DNA of 64,000 nt. Source: Verrucomicrobiia bacterium (lineage in GTDB: Bacteria > Verrucomicrobiota > Verrucomicrobiia > Limisphaerales > JAEYXS01). The position numbers and the translations under genes were made by a program. This document shows, piece by piece, positions 51,908 through 60,438 of this stretch (positions within the stretch are counted from its first letter, which is position 1; each line of letters begins with the position of its first letter). Under the pieces are notes generated by a model. That model was not told where the DNA came from, made no database searches, and saw only the letters and a program-made list of their open reading frames with translations. Location: positions 1 through 64,000 of the forward strand of contig DASWYF010000008.1 of NCBI GenBank assembly GCA_036405135.1, in the 5' to 3' direction.

Positions 51908-53414
51908 CGCCCTAGCCACCACCGCCCAATCCCTTGGCTCTCTACTCAAATCCTCGCGTGACATCATGCGGAAGGATAAGGGGCTGAATGGCGACTTGGA
52001 TCGCTTGCCCCTGCTTACTTGGATCATGTTTTTGAAGTTCTTGGATGACTTGGAACTTCAACGGGAAGAGGAAACCAAGCTCGCTGGAAAAAAGTTCAAA
52101 CCCGCCATTGAAGCACCTTATCGCTGGCGGGATTGGGCCGCCAAGACGGATGGCATTACCGGCGATGAATTGCTGGCGTTCATCAATAACGAGGACGCAG
52201 TTTTGCCCAATGGCAAACGTGGTCCGGGTTTGTTCCGCTATCTTCGCACGCTTACCAGTGAAAACGGCGACAATCGCCGCGACGTGATTGCCACGGTGTT
52301 TAAGGGCGTAGATAACCGCATGAAAAGCGGGTATCTGCTCCGCGATGTCGTCAACAAGCTGAATGGCATTCATTTCACATCCAGCGAGGAATTGCACACC
52401 CTCGGCACGCTCTATGAATCCATGCTTCGGGAAATGCGCGATGCTGCCGGGGATTCAGGCGAGTTCTACACCCCTCGCGCCGTCGTCCGCCTCATGGTGG
52501 AAGTAACGAATCCGCGCTTGGGTGAAACCGTGCTAGATCCCGCCAGCGGCACGGGCGGTTTCTTGGTGGAAGCCTACAACCACCTCGCCAAGCAGGTTAA
52601 GACCGTGGCAGATCGCCGTGTCTTGCAGGAAAAAAGTATCTTCGGTTGTGAGCCGAAATCACTCCCTTATCTGCTTTGCCAAATGAATCTGCTTTTGCAC
52701 GGCTTGGACGCTCCGCAGATCGATCCCGGCAACGCCCTCCGTCACAAGCTGACGGACATCGGCGAACGTGAACGAGTGGACGTAATCCTTACCAACCCGC
52801 CTTTCGGTGGTGAGGAAGAGAAAGGCATTCAGGGCAATTTCCCCGAGGATAAGCAGACGGCGGAAACCGCTTTGCTCTTCCTGCAACTCATCATGCGTAA
52901 ATTGAAGCGGCAAGGCGGCAAAGCCCGCGCTGCCGTGGTTGTTCCGAATGGCACCTTGTTTGGTGATGGCGTTTGCGCCCGGATCAAAGAAGAACTGCTC
53001 AAGGAATTCAACCTCCACACCATCGTCCGCCTTCCGAATGGCGTCTTTGCCCCGTACACTGGCATTCCTACGAACGTCTTGTTCTTCGACCGCTCCGGCA
53101 CGACACAGGATGTCTGGTATTACGAGCAACCCTTGCCCGAAGGACGGAAGAACTACACCAAGACCGCCCCTATCCAATTTGAGGAATTCTCCCCGCTCGT
53201 TGCTTGGTGGAACAAACGCCAAGAGAACGAGAACGCTTGGAAGGTGAAAGCCGCCGACCTGCTCGCCGCCGGTTGCAACTTGGATCGTAAGAACCCCAGT
53301 GCCAAGGAAGACATCACCCACCTGCCCCCGGAACAACTCGCCGCCAGCATTCTCAAGAAAGAACAGCGAATTGCAGAAATTATGTTTAACCTTCAAAAAG
53401 CACTGGCCTCCTAA
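51897..53414 (+). CDS. hsdM: Type I DNA methyltransferase subunit M (N6-adenine)
   Basis: About 505 residues. The helical HsdM_N domain (LKSSRDIMRKDKGLNGDLDRLPLLTWIMFLKFLDD) is followed by the methyltransferase with DPASGTGGFLVEAY (SAM motif I), ILTNPPFGGEEEK (motif IV NPPF) and GEFYTPRAVVRLMVE. It transfers methyl to adenine in the HsdS-defined site. TTG 51897 is chosen: AAAGGAG (51881-51887) then sits 9 bases upstream, whereas it touches the ATG at 51888 directly. It overlaps the preceding gene by 11 bp. Confidence 0.94.
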   Translation: MKNDALATTAQSLGSLLKSSRDIMRKDKGLNGDLDRLPLLTWIMFLKFLDDLELQREEETKLAGKKFKPAIEAPYRWRDWAAKTDGITGDELLAFINNEDAVLPNGKRGPGLFRYLRTLTSENGDNRRDVIATVFKGVDNRMKSGYLLRDVVNKLNGIHFTSSEELHTLGTLYESMLREMRDAAGDSGEFYTPRAVVRLMVEVTNPRLGETVLDPASGTGGFLVEAYNHLAKQVKTVADRRVLQEKSIFGCEPKSLPYLLCQMNLLLHGLDAPQIDPGNALRHKLTDIGERERVDVILTNPPFGGEEEKGIQGNFPEDKQTAETALLFLQLIMRKLKRQGGKARAAVVVPNGTLFGDGVCARIKEELLKEFNLHTIVRLPNGVFAPYTGIPTNVLFFDRSGTTQDVWYYEQPLPEGRKNYTKTAPIQFEEFSPLVAWWNKRQENENAWKVKAADLLAAGCNLDRKNPSAKEDITHLPPEQLAASILKKEQRIAEIMFNLQKALAS

Positions 53415-53415
53415 A

Positions 53416-54705
53416 GTGTTTGAATCATTTTCCAACCGAACCGATTGGCCAGTCAAACCGCTATCAGCGGCTATTCGCATTAACAAAGAATCGCGATTTC
53501 AAATAGATGATTTGGTAGAATATCGAATTCTTGGCGTCACGAATCGTGGCGGTGGTGTTGCTATAAAACGCACAGTTCGTGGCAGTGATTTGACAATGCG
53601 CGAGTATCAGCGCGCCTCAGTTAATCAGTTAATGTGGTGCAAAGTTGATACGAAAAACGGCGCGTTTGGCGTAACAACTGAAGATCATGCAGGTTGCCTT
53701 GCATCGCCTAATATGTGTTTGGCAGACATTGACACAAATATCATTGATCCGCGTCTTCTGCAAAAACTCTTTATGATGCCAACTGTGGTCGATGCCATCA
53801 CAGCCGCAAGTCTAGGAACAACAAATCGCCAATATCTTAAACCTCAAGAAGTTCTCGACACGATTCGTTTGAGGCTGCCTTCTTTGATAGAGCAAAAGCG
53901 GTTGGTGGCACGTATAGAGGAACTAGCCGCCCAAATCCAAGAAGCCCGCACCCTCCGCCACCAAGCCACCCAAGAAGCCGAGGCTCTTTATTCCCAACAA
54001 TTGAGTATCGTAATGATGCCGCACGACGAAGGCTGGAAAAGAGAAACAGTGGTTGATGTGATCGAATCGATGGATGCAGGGTGGAGCCCACAATGTGACG
54101 ATCTACCAGCAAAGGAAGGTGAGTGGGGAGTCCTAAAAACAACTTCCGTTCAATGGTGCAATTTTCAGGCCGAACATAACAAAGCATTGCCTCAAAGCCT
54201 CCAACCTATCCCCCATTTGGCTGTGAAGAAAGGTGACATCCTTGTCACCCGAGCAGGCCCACGAAAACGTGTCGCTGTAGTTGCAGCAGTGCGCCGTGAT
54301 GAACCATTCCTTACGATTTCGGATAAGCTGATTCGCTTGCGGGCAAATCTCCAAAAGATTGAACCGAGATTTCTGGAGCTGTCGCTAGCTTCGCCTTTCT
54401 CACAAGAACATCTCGTTCAACGAAAAACAGGTTTAGCAGATGCTCAGGTAAATATTTCTCAAACAATACTCAAAGCAACTCCCGTAGCGTATCCATCATT
54501 GATTGAACAATGCCGGATCGTAGCCGAGTTGGACAGGTTACAAGCAGAGGTAGAGCGCTTGAAAAGTCTGCAATCGGAAACCGCCAGAGAGCTAGACGCC
54601 TTGCTCCCCGCCATCCTAGACCGCGCCTTCAAAGGAGAACTATTAGAGAAGTCAAAACCTTCAGGCATGAGCACATTACCATTCCGGCACCCAACTACTA
54701 CTTGA
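53416..54705 (+). CDS. hsdS: Type I restriction specificity subunit S
   Basis: About 429 residues. GTG 53416 starts one base after the hsdM stop. Two target-recognition domains are each followed by a conserved helical spacer: TRD1 then LPSLIEQKRLVARIEELAAQIQEARTLRHQATQEAEAL, and TRD2 then YPSLIEQCRIVAELDRLQAEVERLKSLQSETARELDALLPAILDRAFKGEL. TRD2 has the KKGDILVTRAG pattern. The two spacer helices set the gap in a bipartite recognition site. The DNA is AT-richer than hsdM, usual for exchanging specificity genes. Confidence 0.93.
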   Translation: MFESFSNRTDWPVKPLSAAIRINKESRFQIDDLVEYRILGVTNRGGGVAIKRTVRGSDLTMREYQRASVNQLMWCKVDTKNGAFGVTTEDHAGCLASPNMCLADIDTNIIDPRLLQKLFMMPTVVDAITAASLGTTNRQYLKPQEVLDTIRLRLPSLIEQKRLVARIEELAAQIQEARTLRHQATQEAEALYSQQLSIVMMPHDEGWKRETVVDVIESMDAGWSPQCDDLPAKEGEWGVLKTTSVQWCNFQAEHNKALPQSLQPIPHLAVKKGDILVTRAGPRKRVAVVAAVRRDEPFLTISDKLIRLRANLQKIEPRFLELSLASPFSQEHLVQRKTGLADAQVNISQTILKATPVAYPSLIEQCRIVAELDRLQAEVERLKSLQSETARELDALLPAILDRAFKGELLEKSKPSGMSTLPFRHPTTT

Positions 54706-54715
54706 CGCACATACC

Positions 54716-55453
54716 ATGAGCAAAAAACGCGAGAGGAATCGCCTGAAAAAAGCGATTCGCACAGAACGCGCTAAGATCGCGGAGGATAAGAAAGGTATTC
54801 GCAATTCGCTCCTTAAAGTCGGCGCATTCATAATCGGCTTTATCGGAGTTTTATCGTCGTTAGTTACCTTTTTACCTCGTCTTTCGCTAAGCCAATTTCC
54901 CGAAGCAAATCCTGATAGTCCTCTCTCACTAAAATTTCAGATAGCAAATGAATCAATAGTTCCCCTGAGAAAAGTTGAATATAGATGTTGGATGCCCTTC
55001 GTTTTCTCGAGAAAACCTGACATAACAACTCCTCCCGTGGAAGCAGTAAACGATTCAATTGAAAGCCGGAGATTTTTTGACGTCGGCAATCTCAACCCCG
55101 ACGAAAAAGTTACAATTTCTACCTTCGGTTTCACAAAGCTTGCGCCTAATGAGGATATTTCAGTTGTTCTAGAGTTCGAGATATCTTACCGACCTATTTT
55201 TATGCCTTGGCGTGTTCACAAACGAGTAAGGATGGTTTCGATTGTAGATCGAGAGGGAAATACAACTTGGGTCCAGCATCCACTTGGAGACCTTGACTAT
55301 TTACAGCGAGGAAGACATAGAATTTATCAAATACCAATTCCCCTAAGCGCATTGGAAAAAAGCCGTTCTGCTGGCTCAAAAGAAGTAGTTTATTCCCTAG
55401 AGAGTGGTCGTATTGAACATAAAGAGACGAATCCAAAGAAAGGGTCAAATTGA
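54716..55453 (+). CDS. Single-pass membrane protein of unknown function in the RM cluster
   Basis: 245 residues. A very basic N-terminus (KKRERNRLKKAIRTERAKIAEDKKG) precedes one transmembrane segment (VGAFIIGFIGVLSSLVTFL, about residues 35-55). The C-terminal domain is beta-rich (SLKFQIANESIVPLRKVEYRC, LNPDEKVTISTFGFTKL, ISVVLEFEISYRP) and looks Ig-like. It starts 10 bp after hsdS, codon use is AT-rich, and no family is recognised. The basic leader suggests N-in topology, with the beta domain outside the inner membrane. Confidence 0.7.
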   Translation: MSKKRERNRLKKAIRTERAKIAEDKKGIRNSLLKVGAFIIGFIGVLSSLVTFLPRLSLSQFPEANPDSPLSLKFQIANESIVPLRKVEYRCWMPFVFSRKPDITTPPVEAVNDSIESRRFFDVGNLNPDEKVTISTFGFTKLAPNEDISVVLEFEISYRPIFMPWRVHKRVRMVSIVDREGNTTWVQHPLGDLDYLQRGRHRIYQIPIPLSALEKSRSAGSKEVVYSLESGRIEHKETNPKKGSN

Positions 55454-55492
55454 CATGATCATAGACCTTAATCTTTATGACCAAAGCAGAGT

Positions 55493-55843
55493 ATGCCATT
55501 AAGCGAAAAATCCCGGCTCATACTTCAGGCCATTGCCAAAGGGCAGACGTATGAGCAAATTCTGGTTCAGGATTTGGCTTGGACCTACCATGACATATTC
55601 AAAGCAGCAGCCGAAGCACTGGAGAATCCACCAGACAGCGCTCCTAAAAAGGCCTATTCAGTAGAAGCAATGCGGCAGAAGCACGCGCTCGCGTATGAAA
55701 AATGGGATGCCACCCAAGATGAAAAACTCCGTCAACTAGTCGCACAGGGAGAGTCGGTGAATGAAATCGCCAGAATAATGCAACGTCAACCAAGTGCGAT
55801 CCGCAGCCGTTTGAGTAAGTTTAACCTAAAGGCCCAAGCATAA
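55493..55843 (+). CDS. SANT/Myb-like helix-turn-helix protein
   Basis: 116 residues. An N-terminal HTH-like part (LILQAIAKGQTYEQILVQDLAWTYHDIFKAAAEAL) is followed by YEKWDATQDEKLRQLVAQGESVNEIARIMQRQPSAIRSRLSKF. The second part has the W...D..L..L...G.S..EIA......AI.SRL pattern of small bacterial Myb/SANT-like DNA-binding domains. It is probably a transcription regulator or DNA-binding accessory of the surrounding system. It lies 39 bp after the membrane protein and 11 bp before mrr. Confidence 0.75.
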   Translation: MPLSEKSRLILQAIAKGQTYEQILVQDLAWTYHDIFKAAAEALENPPDSAPKKAYSVEAMRQKHALAYEKWDATQDEKLRQLVAQGESVNEIARIMQRQPSAIRSRLSKFNLKAQA

Positions 55844-55854
55844 CTAAAGGTTTT

Positions 55855-56772
55855 ATGGCCGTTCCAGAATTCAACGACATCAAAGCCCCGGCGATGCAGT
55901 TTTTTGCCGATGGCAAGCCGCACAAAATATCCGAGATTTATTTGGTGCTGGCAAAACACTTTTCTCTCACCGAAGCCGACCTAAGCGAAATGCTGCCAAG
56001 CGGCACTCAATCCCGTTGGCACAACCGCGCAAATTGGGCCTGCTATGATCTCTACCGCGCTGGCTTGCTGGATAAGCCTAAACGCGGGTTCTATGTCATC
56101 ACTGAACTAGGCAAGAAAGTTGCAGAGGCTAAGCCGAAGGTTATTGACCGCGATTTCCTCTTAAAGTTTCCGAAGTTTTCAGAATGGCTGAATGCTTCCG
56201 AAAAGAGCGGTGAATCCGCAACCTTGGAAAAGGACATAGCACTCAAGAGCGAAGCCACACCCAATGAAGTCATCGATGCCGCCTTTAAAAGCCTGCAAGC
56301 CACATTAAATGCCGAATTAATGGAACTGGTTCGCAAGATGAACCCGTACAGATTCGAGCGGCTGGTTTTGGACCTCTTGCTGGCCATGGGTTACGGCGGC
56401 TCTCGGGAGGAAGCTGCAACCGTCACGCAGAAGTCTAACGACGAAGGAATTGACGGTTTGATAAATGAAGATCGCCTCGGCTTGGACCGAATCTACGTCC
56501 AAGCGAAGCGCTGGAAAGATTCGGTTGGCCGTCCCCATATCCAAAACTTTGTCGGGGCTCTTGCTGGACAACACGCGCAAAAAGGCATTTTCATCACCAC
56601 CAGCGATTTCAGCACTACCGCGCGGGATTACGTCAAAAACCTGCCTCAACGGGTTATCCTCATAGACGGCCAACGTCTTGCCGAATTAATGATCGAGCAC
56701 AACATCGGGGTTTCGCGGGCATACAGCTACGAAATCAAACGCGTGGACAGCGACTATTTTGAGGAGGAATGA
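55855..56772 (+). CDS. mrr: Mrr-family modification-dependent restriction endonuclease
   Basis: 305 residues. The N-terminal winged-helix Mrr_N domain (FFADGKPHKISEIYLVLAKHF, GLLDKPKRGFYVITELGKK) is followed by a linker, then the Mrr catalytic domain: FERLVLDLLLAMGYGG, SNDEGIDGLINEDRLGLDRIYVQAKRW (D ... QxK catalytic triad, about residues 195-216) and FVGALAGQHAQKGIFITTSDFS. Family members cut DNA with methylated bases, and E. coli Mrr also responds to foreign type III and stress-induced methylation. Its co-presence with a methylating type I system implies compatible specificities. It is the last gene before attR. Confidence 0.93.
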   Translation: MAVPEFNDIKAPAMQFFADGKPHKISEIYLVLAKHFSLTEADLSEMLPSGTQSRWHNRANWACYDLYRAGLLDKPKRGFYVITELGKKVAEAKPKVIDRDFLLKFPKFSEWLNASEKSGESATLEKDIALKSEATPNEVIDAAFKSLQATLNAELMELVRKMNPYRFERLVLDLLLAMGYGGSREEAATVTQKSNDEGIDGLINEDRLGLDRIYVQAKRWKDSVGRPHIQNFVGALAGQHAQKGIFITTSDFSTTARDYVKNLPQRVILIDGQRLAELMIEHNIGVSRAYSYEIKRVDSDYFEEE

Positions 56773-57008
56773 GCATCTCTTTTGCTAAGGTAACAACCGC
56801 TGAAATTGGAGCAGCGATCATTGAAACCGTTGCATTAAGCCGCAAAAACGGCCTTTCTAACTTGTAACCCAAAGTTGTAACCCGGTGCCGAAATTTGGGG
56901 TTTTTCAGGATGACTCAGGATGAGTCGAACGCGAAAAAAGCCCAATGATTTTCCGGTTTGATGACAGCAGATAACTCGGGAAAACTCCTGAAAAATGGCT
57001 GGTTGGCG
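56773..57008. other. Right island end with short direct repeats
   Basis: No gene. TTGTAACCC occurs at 56862-56870 and 56875-56883, and TCAGGATGA(C/G) twice in tandem at 56905-56914 and 56915-56924. Such repeats 85-150 bp inside attR could be integrase or Xis arm sites. Confidence 0.5.
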
Positions 57009-57048
57009 TTAGGAAACCGCTGCTCTATCCATTTGAGCTATGGAGACA
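57009..57048. repeat. attR: 40-bp copy of the tRNA-Arg 5' half
   Basis: Identical over 40 bases to 43635-43674 but lacks the 3' half of the tRNA, so it is not a tRNA gene. It marks the right end of the island; the chromosomal DNA originally upstream of tRNA-Arg lies just beyond it. Confidence 0.95.
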
Positions 57049-57166
57049 TAGCGACTTGGTCTGCAAAAACTGCGGTCTTCTGCTCTCAGGGTCAAGCCTG
57101 CGGAACACTCTGTCCTTTAATTCTTCTGATAGACACTGATTCGCCGGACCTATAATTTATCAGCAA

Positions 57167-59143
57167 ATGGAGCGGAGATACCCTCTACGACTAAAATTAT
57201 CACAGCGGCAATTTTGGGCTGGCCAGTTTTTGCTGCTGGCGCTGGCCTTCGTTCCCATAAGCCGATGGCACCTCATGGCTGCACCCTACGTCGCTCAAAC
57301 TTGGGGGCGTCCCACGTTTGTTCCTGGCATGCTGATCACGCCCAAGGCGGTTGCTATTGATGCCAACGGAAATTTCTACGTCGCGGATACTGGCAACAAT
57401 AGCATCCAAAAATTTTCTGCTTCCAAGGAATATCTCGCTCATTGGACTTACAAAGAAGGGTTCCAGTCCATGAAGCCGATCAGCATCGCCCTGGACAGCC
57501 AGGGCAACAGTTATGTTAGCGATGATCAATTCCGGAAAATTCACAAATTCAACTCCTCCGGGGAACACGTCCTCAGTTGGGGCAGCAACGGATCTGGTGA
57601 TGGCCAGTTCAGCCTGCCCATCAGCATAGCCATAGGTGCTGATGACGCCATCTACGTGGCGGATCAAGGTCTGCGGCGTATTCAGAAATTCGATACCGCA
57701 GGAAACTTTCTGCTGAAATGGGGGGCGCAGGGGGTGGCAGACGGACAGTTCTCAGTCATTGCCGGACTCGGTGTGGATGCCGAGGGTACCTTGTATGTCA
57801 CCGATGAGAGCCTTGCCCGGATCCAAAAATTCGACGCAAACGGGAATTACCTCGGCAAGTGGGGGGCTTCCGGCAGCGAGGACGGACAATTCAAAGCCCC
57901 CTCCGGTATCGCCATCAGAGGCAACGATGTTTTCGTGACGGAACGTGATAACCACCGGGTGCAGCGGTTCGATCGTAGTGGCAATTTCCTGGCTAAATGG
58001 GGCGGGCCTGGTTTCGCCACCGGACAGTTCAACTTTCCCGCCGGCATCGCGGTGAGTAGTGATGACCACGTCCATGTCATCGACAGCTTCAACCACCGGG
58101 TGCAGGAGTTCACTGATACAGGAGATCTGGTCCGAGTTTGGGGAGTCAAAGAATATGTCCCCTTGGCCAATGTGATGGCACCTGTGCTGGATGCAACGGG
58201 CCATGTCTGGGTTTGTGATGCCAATGTCTCCAGCCTTCTCAAGTTTGACCCTCAAGGGAACTTGGTTTTTCGCTTCGGAATGAAAGGTTCTGCGGAAGGG
58301 CAGTTGAACTCTCCCGGAGATGTTGCCGTGGACCGCCAAGGTAATCTCCTGGTGGCGGATACCAATAATGGTCGGATCCAAGAATTTAGCCCTAACGGCC
58401 AGTTTCTTCGAGCCTGGGGCGCGCGCGCGGCAACCGATGGGAAGTTTCAGCATCCAGGAGGTGTGGCAATCGATTTGGCCGGGAACATCTACGTAAGCGA
58501 TCTCTCCACTCATCGGATCCAGAAATTCGACGAAGATCGGAATTTTACGGCAAAATGGGGCACGAGCGGAAACGGGCCGGGACAGTTCAATGAGCCTCTC
58601 AGAATGGCCACTGACGGGACCAATTTTTTGTATGTTGCCGACTCTCAAAACCATCGGATCCAGAAATTTGACCTCAATGGTAATTATGTGACGTCCTGGG
58701 GCGGCGAAGGAACAGATGATGGCCAATTCTACTATCCGCAAGATATCGCCCTGAATTCGCTCGGCCAAATCCTGGTGATTGACATCGATAAGATTCAATG
58801 TTTTGACGCTGAAGGAACTTTGCTCAACAGATGGTCCGGGAGAGGGTCAGGACTGGCCATCGACGAGAATGGTGATTTTATCATTCCGCGCAGCTACGCC
58901 ATATATCGTTATTCTTTCCGCGGCCCTGGCTTTAGTATGCGAAGTGACGGAACAAATCTGATTCTTGGCTGGTCGATGGAGAATGTCGGGTTCGAGGTAG
59001 AAAGCACGGATTCTTTGGGTCCAAATGCTACCTGGGCACCCCTAGGGGGAACTCAGGGATATGTTTTAGGTGATCGCACCTTGACCATACCCGTGCCCGC
59101 TTCTTCTTCTCAGTTCTACCGCCTCCGGAAAATCACGCCCTGA
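57167..59143 (+). CDS. Secreted NHL-repeat beta-propeller protein
   Basis: 658 residues with a hydrophobic N-terminal signal (FLLLALAFVPISRWHLMAAP). About ten NHL repeats follow, each near 47 residues, with the cadence DGQF..P..IA.......VAD....RIQKFD..G.....WG (for example VADTNNGRIQEF, VADSQNHRIQKFD). The last ~75 residues (LILGWSMENVGFEVEST ... SSQFYRLRKITP) form the same C-terminal beta domain seen in the other secreted proteins. The propeller probably binds protein or carbohydrate outside the cell. It is the first chromosomal gene beyond attR, so it and its upstream DNA were neighbours of tRNA-Arg before insertion. Confidence 0.85.
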   Translation: MERRYPLRLKLSQRQFWAGQFLLLALAFVPISRWHLMAAPYVAQTWGRPTFVPGMLITPKAVAIDANGNFYVADTGNNSIQKFSASKEYLAHWTYKEGFQSMKPISIALDSQGNSYVSDDQFRKIHKFNSSGEHVLSWGSNGSGDGQFSLPISIAIGADDAIYVADQGLRRIQKFDTAGNFLLKWGAQGVADGQFSVIAGLGVDAEGTLYVTDESLARIQKFDANGNYLGKWGASGSEDGQFKAPSGIAIRGNDVFVTERDNHRVQRFDRSGNFLAKWGGPGFATGQFNFPAGIAVSSDDHVHVIDSFNHRVQEFTDTGDLVRVWGVKEYVPLANVMAPVLDATGHVWVCDANVSSLLKFDPQGNLVFRFGMKGSAEGQLNSPGDVAVDRQGNLLVADTNNGRIQEFSPNGQFLRAWGARAATDGKFQHPGGVAIDLAGNIYVSDLSTHRIQKFDEDRNFTAKWGTSGNGPGQFNEPLRMATDGTNFLYVADSQNHRIQKFDLNGNYVTSWGGEGTDDGQFYYPQDIALNSLGQILVIDIDKIQCFDAEGTLLNRWSGRGSGLAIDENGDFIIPRSYAIYRYSFRGPGFSMRSDGTNLILGWSMENVGFEVESTDSLGPNATWAPLGGTQGYVLGDRTLTIPVPASSSQFYRLRKITP

Positions 59144-59211
59144 TCCCATGAGTCCATATTTTGTGAATATCTCTCCATTGCAGATGCCGTCGCGCGTGCG
59201 AAAATGCTTCT

Positions 59212-60282
59212 GTGTCGGTCACCTCACAGATCAGTGCGGATAAGCGGGTCGCTCGCGGAGCTTCCGGCAACCCGACAAATCGTTTCGAGCAGATCCATCT
59301 GGAGCGTGATGAGGAATGGAATCCAGAGGACGACAATCTGCTGCGCACGCAGTTCCTCGTTGATCATTCCAAGACGATCATTGCCTATAATGACAGCCCG
59401 GATATCGGGTTCAGTGCCAGTGTGAATCCCTATCGCGGCTGCGAGCATGGCTGCATTTATTGTTACGCACGGCCCACGCACGAATACCTCGGTTTCTCCT
59501 CAGGCCTCGATTTCGAGAGCAAGATCATGGTGAAGCTGAACGCGCCAGTCCTATTGCGCGAGGAACTTTCCAAGCCCAAATGGAAACCGCAATGCCTTGC
59601 TATCAGCGGTGTGACAGATTGCTACCAACCCGTCGAGCGCAAGCTCAAGATCACACGCGGCTGTCTCGAAGTCCTCGCGGAATGTCGCAATCCTGTAGGC
59701 ATTGTCAGCAAGAACGCGCTCGTGGTGCGGGACATCGATGTGCTTCAAGAACTCGCCCGTCACCAGTGCGCCATGGTGTTCATCTCGCTCACCACTCTGG
59801 ACACCGATCTTCGCCGCGTGATGGAGCCGCGCACCGCTTCACCGCGCGATCGTCTGGATACCATCTCCAAGCTCGCCACTGCCGGCATACCAGTCGGCGT
59901 CATGACCGCGCCCATCATCCCCGGCCTGAACGATCACGAGATTCCGCAACTCCTCAAAGCCGCTTCCGAAGCCGGTGCCAAGCACGCCGGTCACGTCGTT
60001 CTCCGCCTGCCCTATCAACAGAAAGAGCTTTTTGATGACTGGCTCACGCGCCATTTCCCCGATCGCAAAGAAAAAGTGCTCAACCGCATCCGTGCCATCC
60101 GCGGTGGCAAGCTGAACAGCTCAGAATGGGGCAAGCGCTTTTCCGGTGAAGGCATCTTCGCGGAACAGATCCACCAGATTTTCAAAGTCGCATGTCATAA
60201 ATACGGTATGAACAAAGACGAATTGCACCTCAGCACAGAGCATTTCAGACGCCCTGCAGGGAAGCAGTTGGAGTTATTCTGA
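59212..60282 (+). CDS. PA0069-family radical SAM protein
   Basis: 356 residues from GTG 59212. CEHGCIYCYARP holds the CxxxCxxC cluster that binds the radical-SAM [4Fe-4S]. The family context (FSASVNPYRGCEHGC, GVTDCYQPVERKLKITRGCLEVL, EPRTASPRDRLDTI, PIIPGLNDHEIP) matches the PA0069 type, distantly related to spore photoproduct lyase. The reaction is unknown, with DNA repair or RNA/protein modification proposed for relatives. Cytoplasmic. Nothing adjacent suggests a partner. Confidence 0.92.
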   Translation: MSVTSQISADKRVARGASGNPTNRFEQIHLERDEEWNPEDDNLLRTQFLVDHSKTIIAYNDSPDIGFSASVNPYRGCEHGCIYCYARPTHEYLGFSSGLDFESKIMVKLNAPVLLREELSKPKWKPQCLAISGVTDCYQPVERKLKITRGCLEVLAECRNPVGIVSKNALVVRDIDVLQELARHQCAMVFISLTTLDTDLRRVMEPRTASPRDRLDTISKLATAGIPVGVMTAPIIPGLNDHEIPQLLKAASEAGAKHAGHVVLRLPYQQKELFDDWLTRHFPDRKEKVLNRIRAIRGGKLNSSEWGKRFSGEGIFAEQIHQIFKVACHKYGMNKDELHLSTEHFRRPAGKQLELF

Positions 60283-60438
60283 GGCCATTTAGCTCTCCTC
60301 TTACAAAACGCACTCTTCCCACCACTCACAAAGGGAGTAATCTCTCTCCAGTGAGCATGGTTGAGACACACCTTCCATCTCGTCATGGAGCGACAAAGCA
60401 AGTTTTCATCCGCTTTTCCGCTGAATGAAAATCCATTC

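Larger units (their letters stand above)
43635..57048. mobile_element. Integrated genomic island in tRNA-Arg(CCT) carrying restriction systems
   Basis: About 13.4 kb bounded by the 40-bp repeats attL and attR. The tyrosine integrase is the first gene inside attL. Other mobility-type genes are an excisionase-like HTH protein and a DnaB-N/RepA-like ATPase. The cargo is a type I RM system, Mrr and several unknown genes. All protein genes point the same way. Several parts (hsdS, the membrane proteins) look more AT-rich than the flanking chromosome. No conjugation genes or phage structural genes are seen, so it is an integrative element that is either mobilised by others or moves as a satellite. 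Confidence 0.93.

Noticed and set aside
52659..53486. Minus-strand open frame of 275 codons opposite hsdM
   Set aside because: It lies wholly over conserved hsdM coding sequence including NPPF and has no domain of its own.
57009..57048. Second tRNA-Arg gene
   Set aside because: Only the anticodon loop and 5' half are present; no 3' acceptor strand or T-arm follows, so it is the attR copy.
43635..57048. Prophage
   Set aside because: No capsid, terminase, portal, tail or lysis genes are present; the content is integrase, replication-type ATPase and restriction genes.
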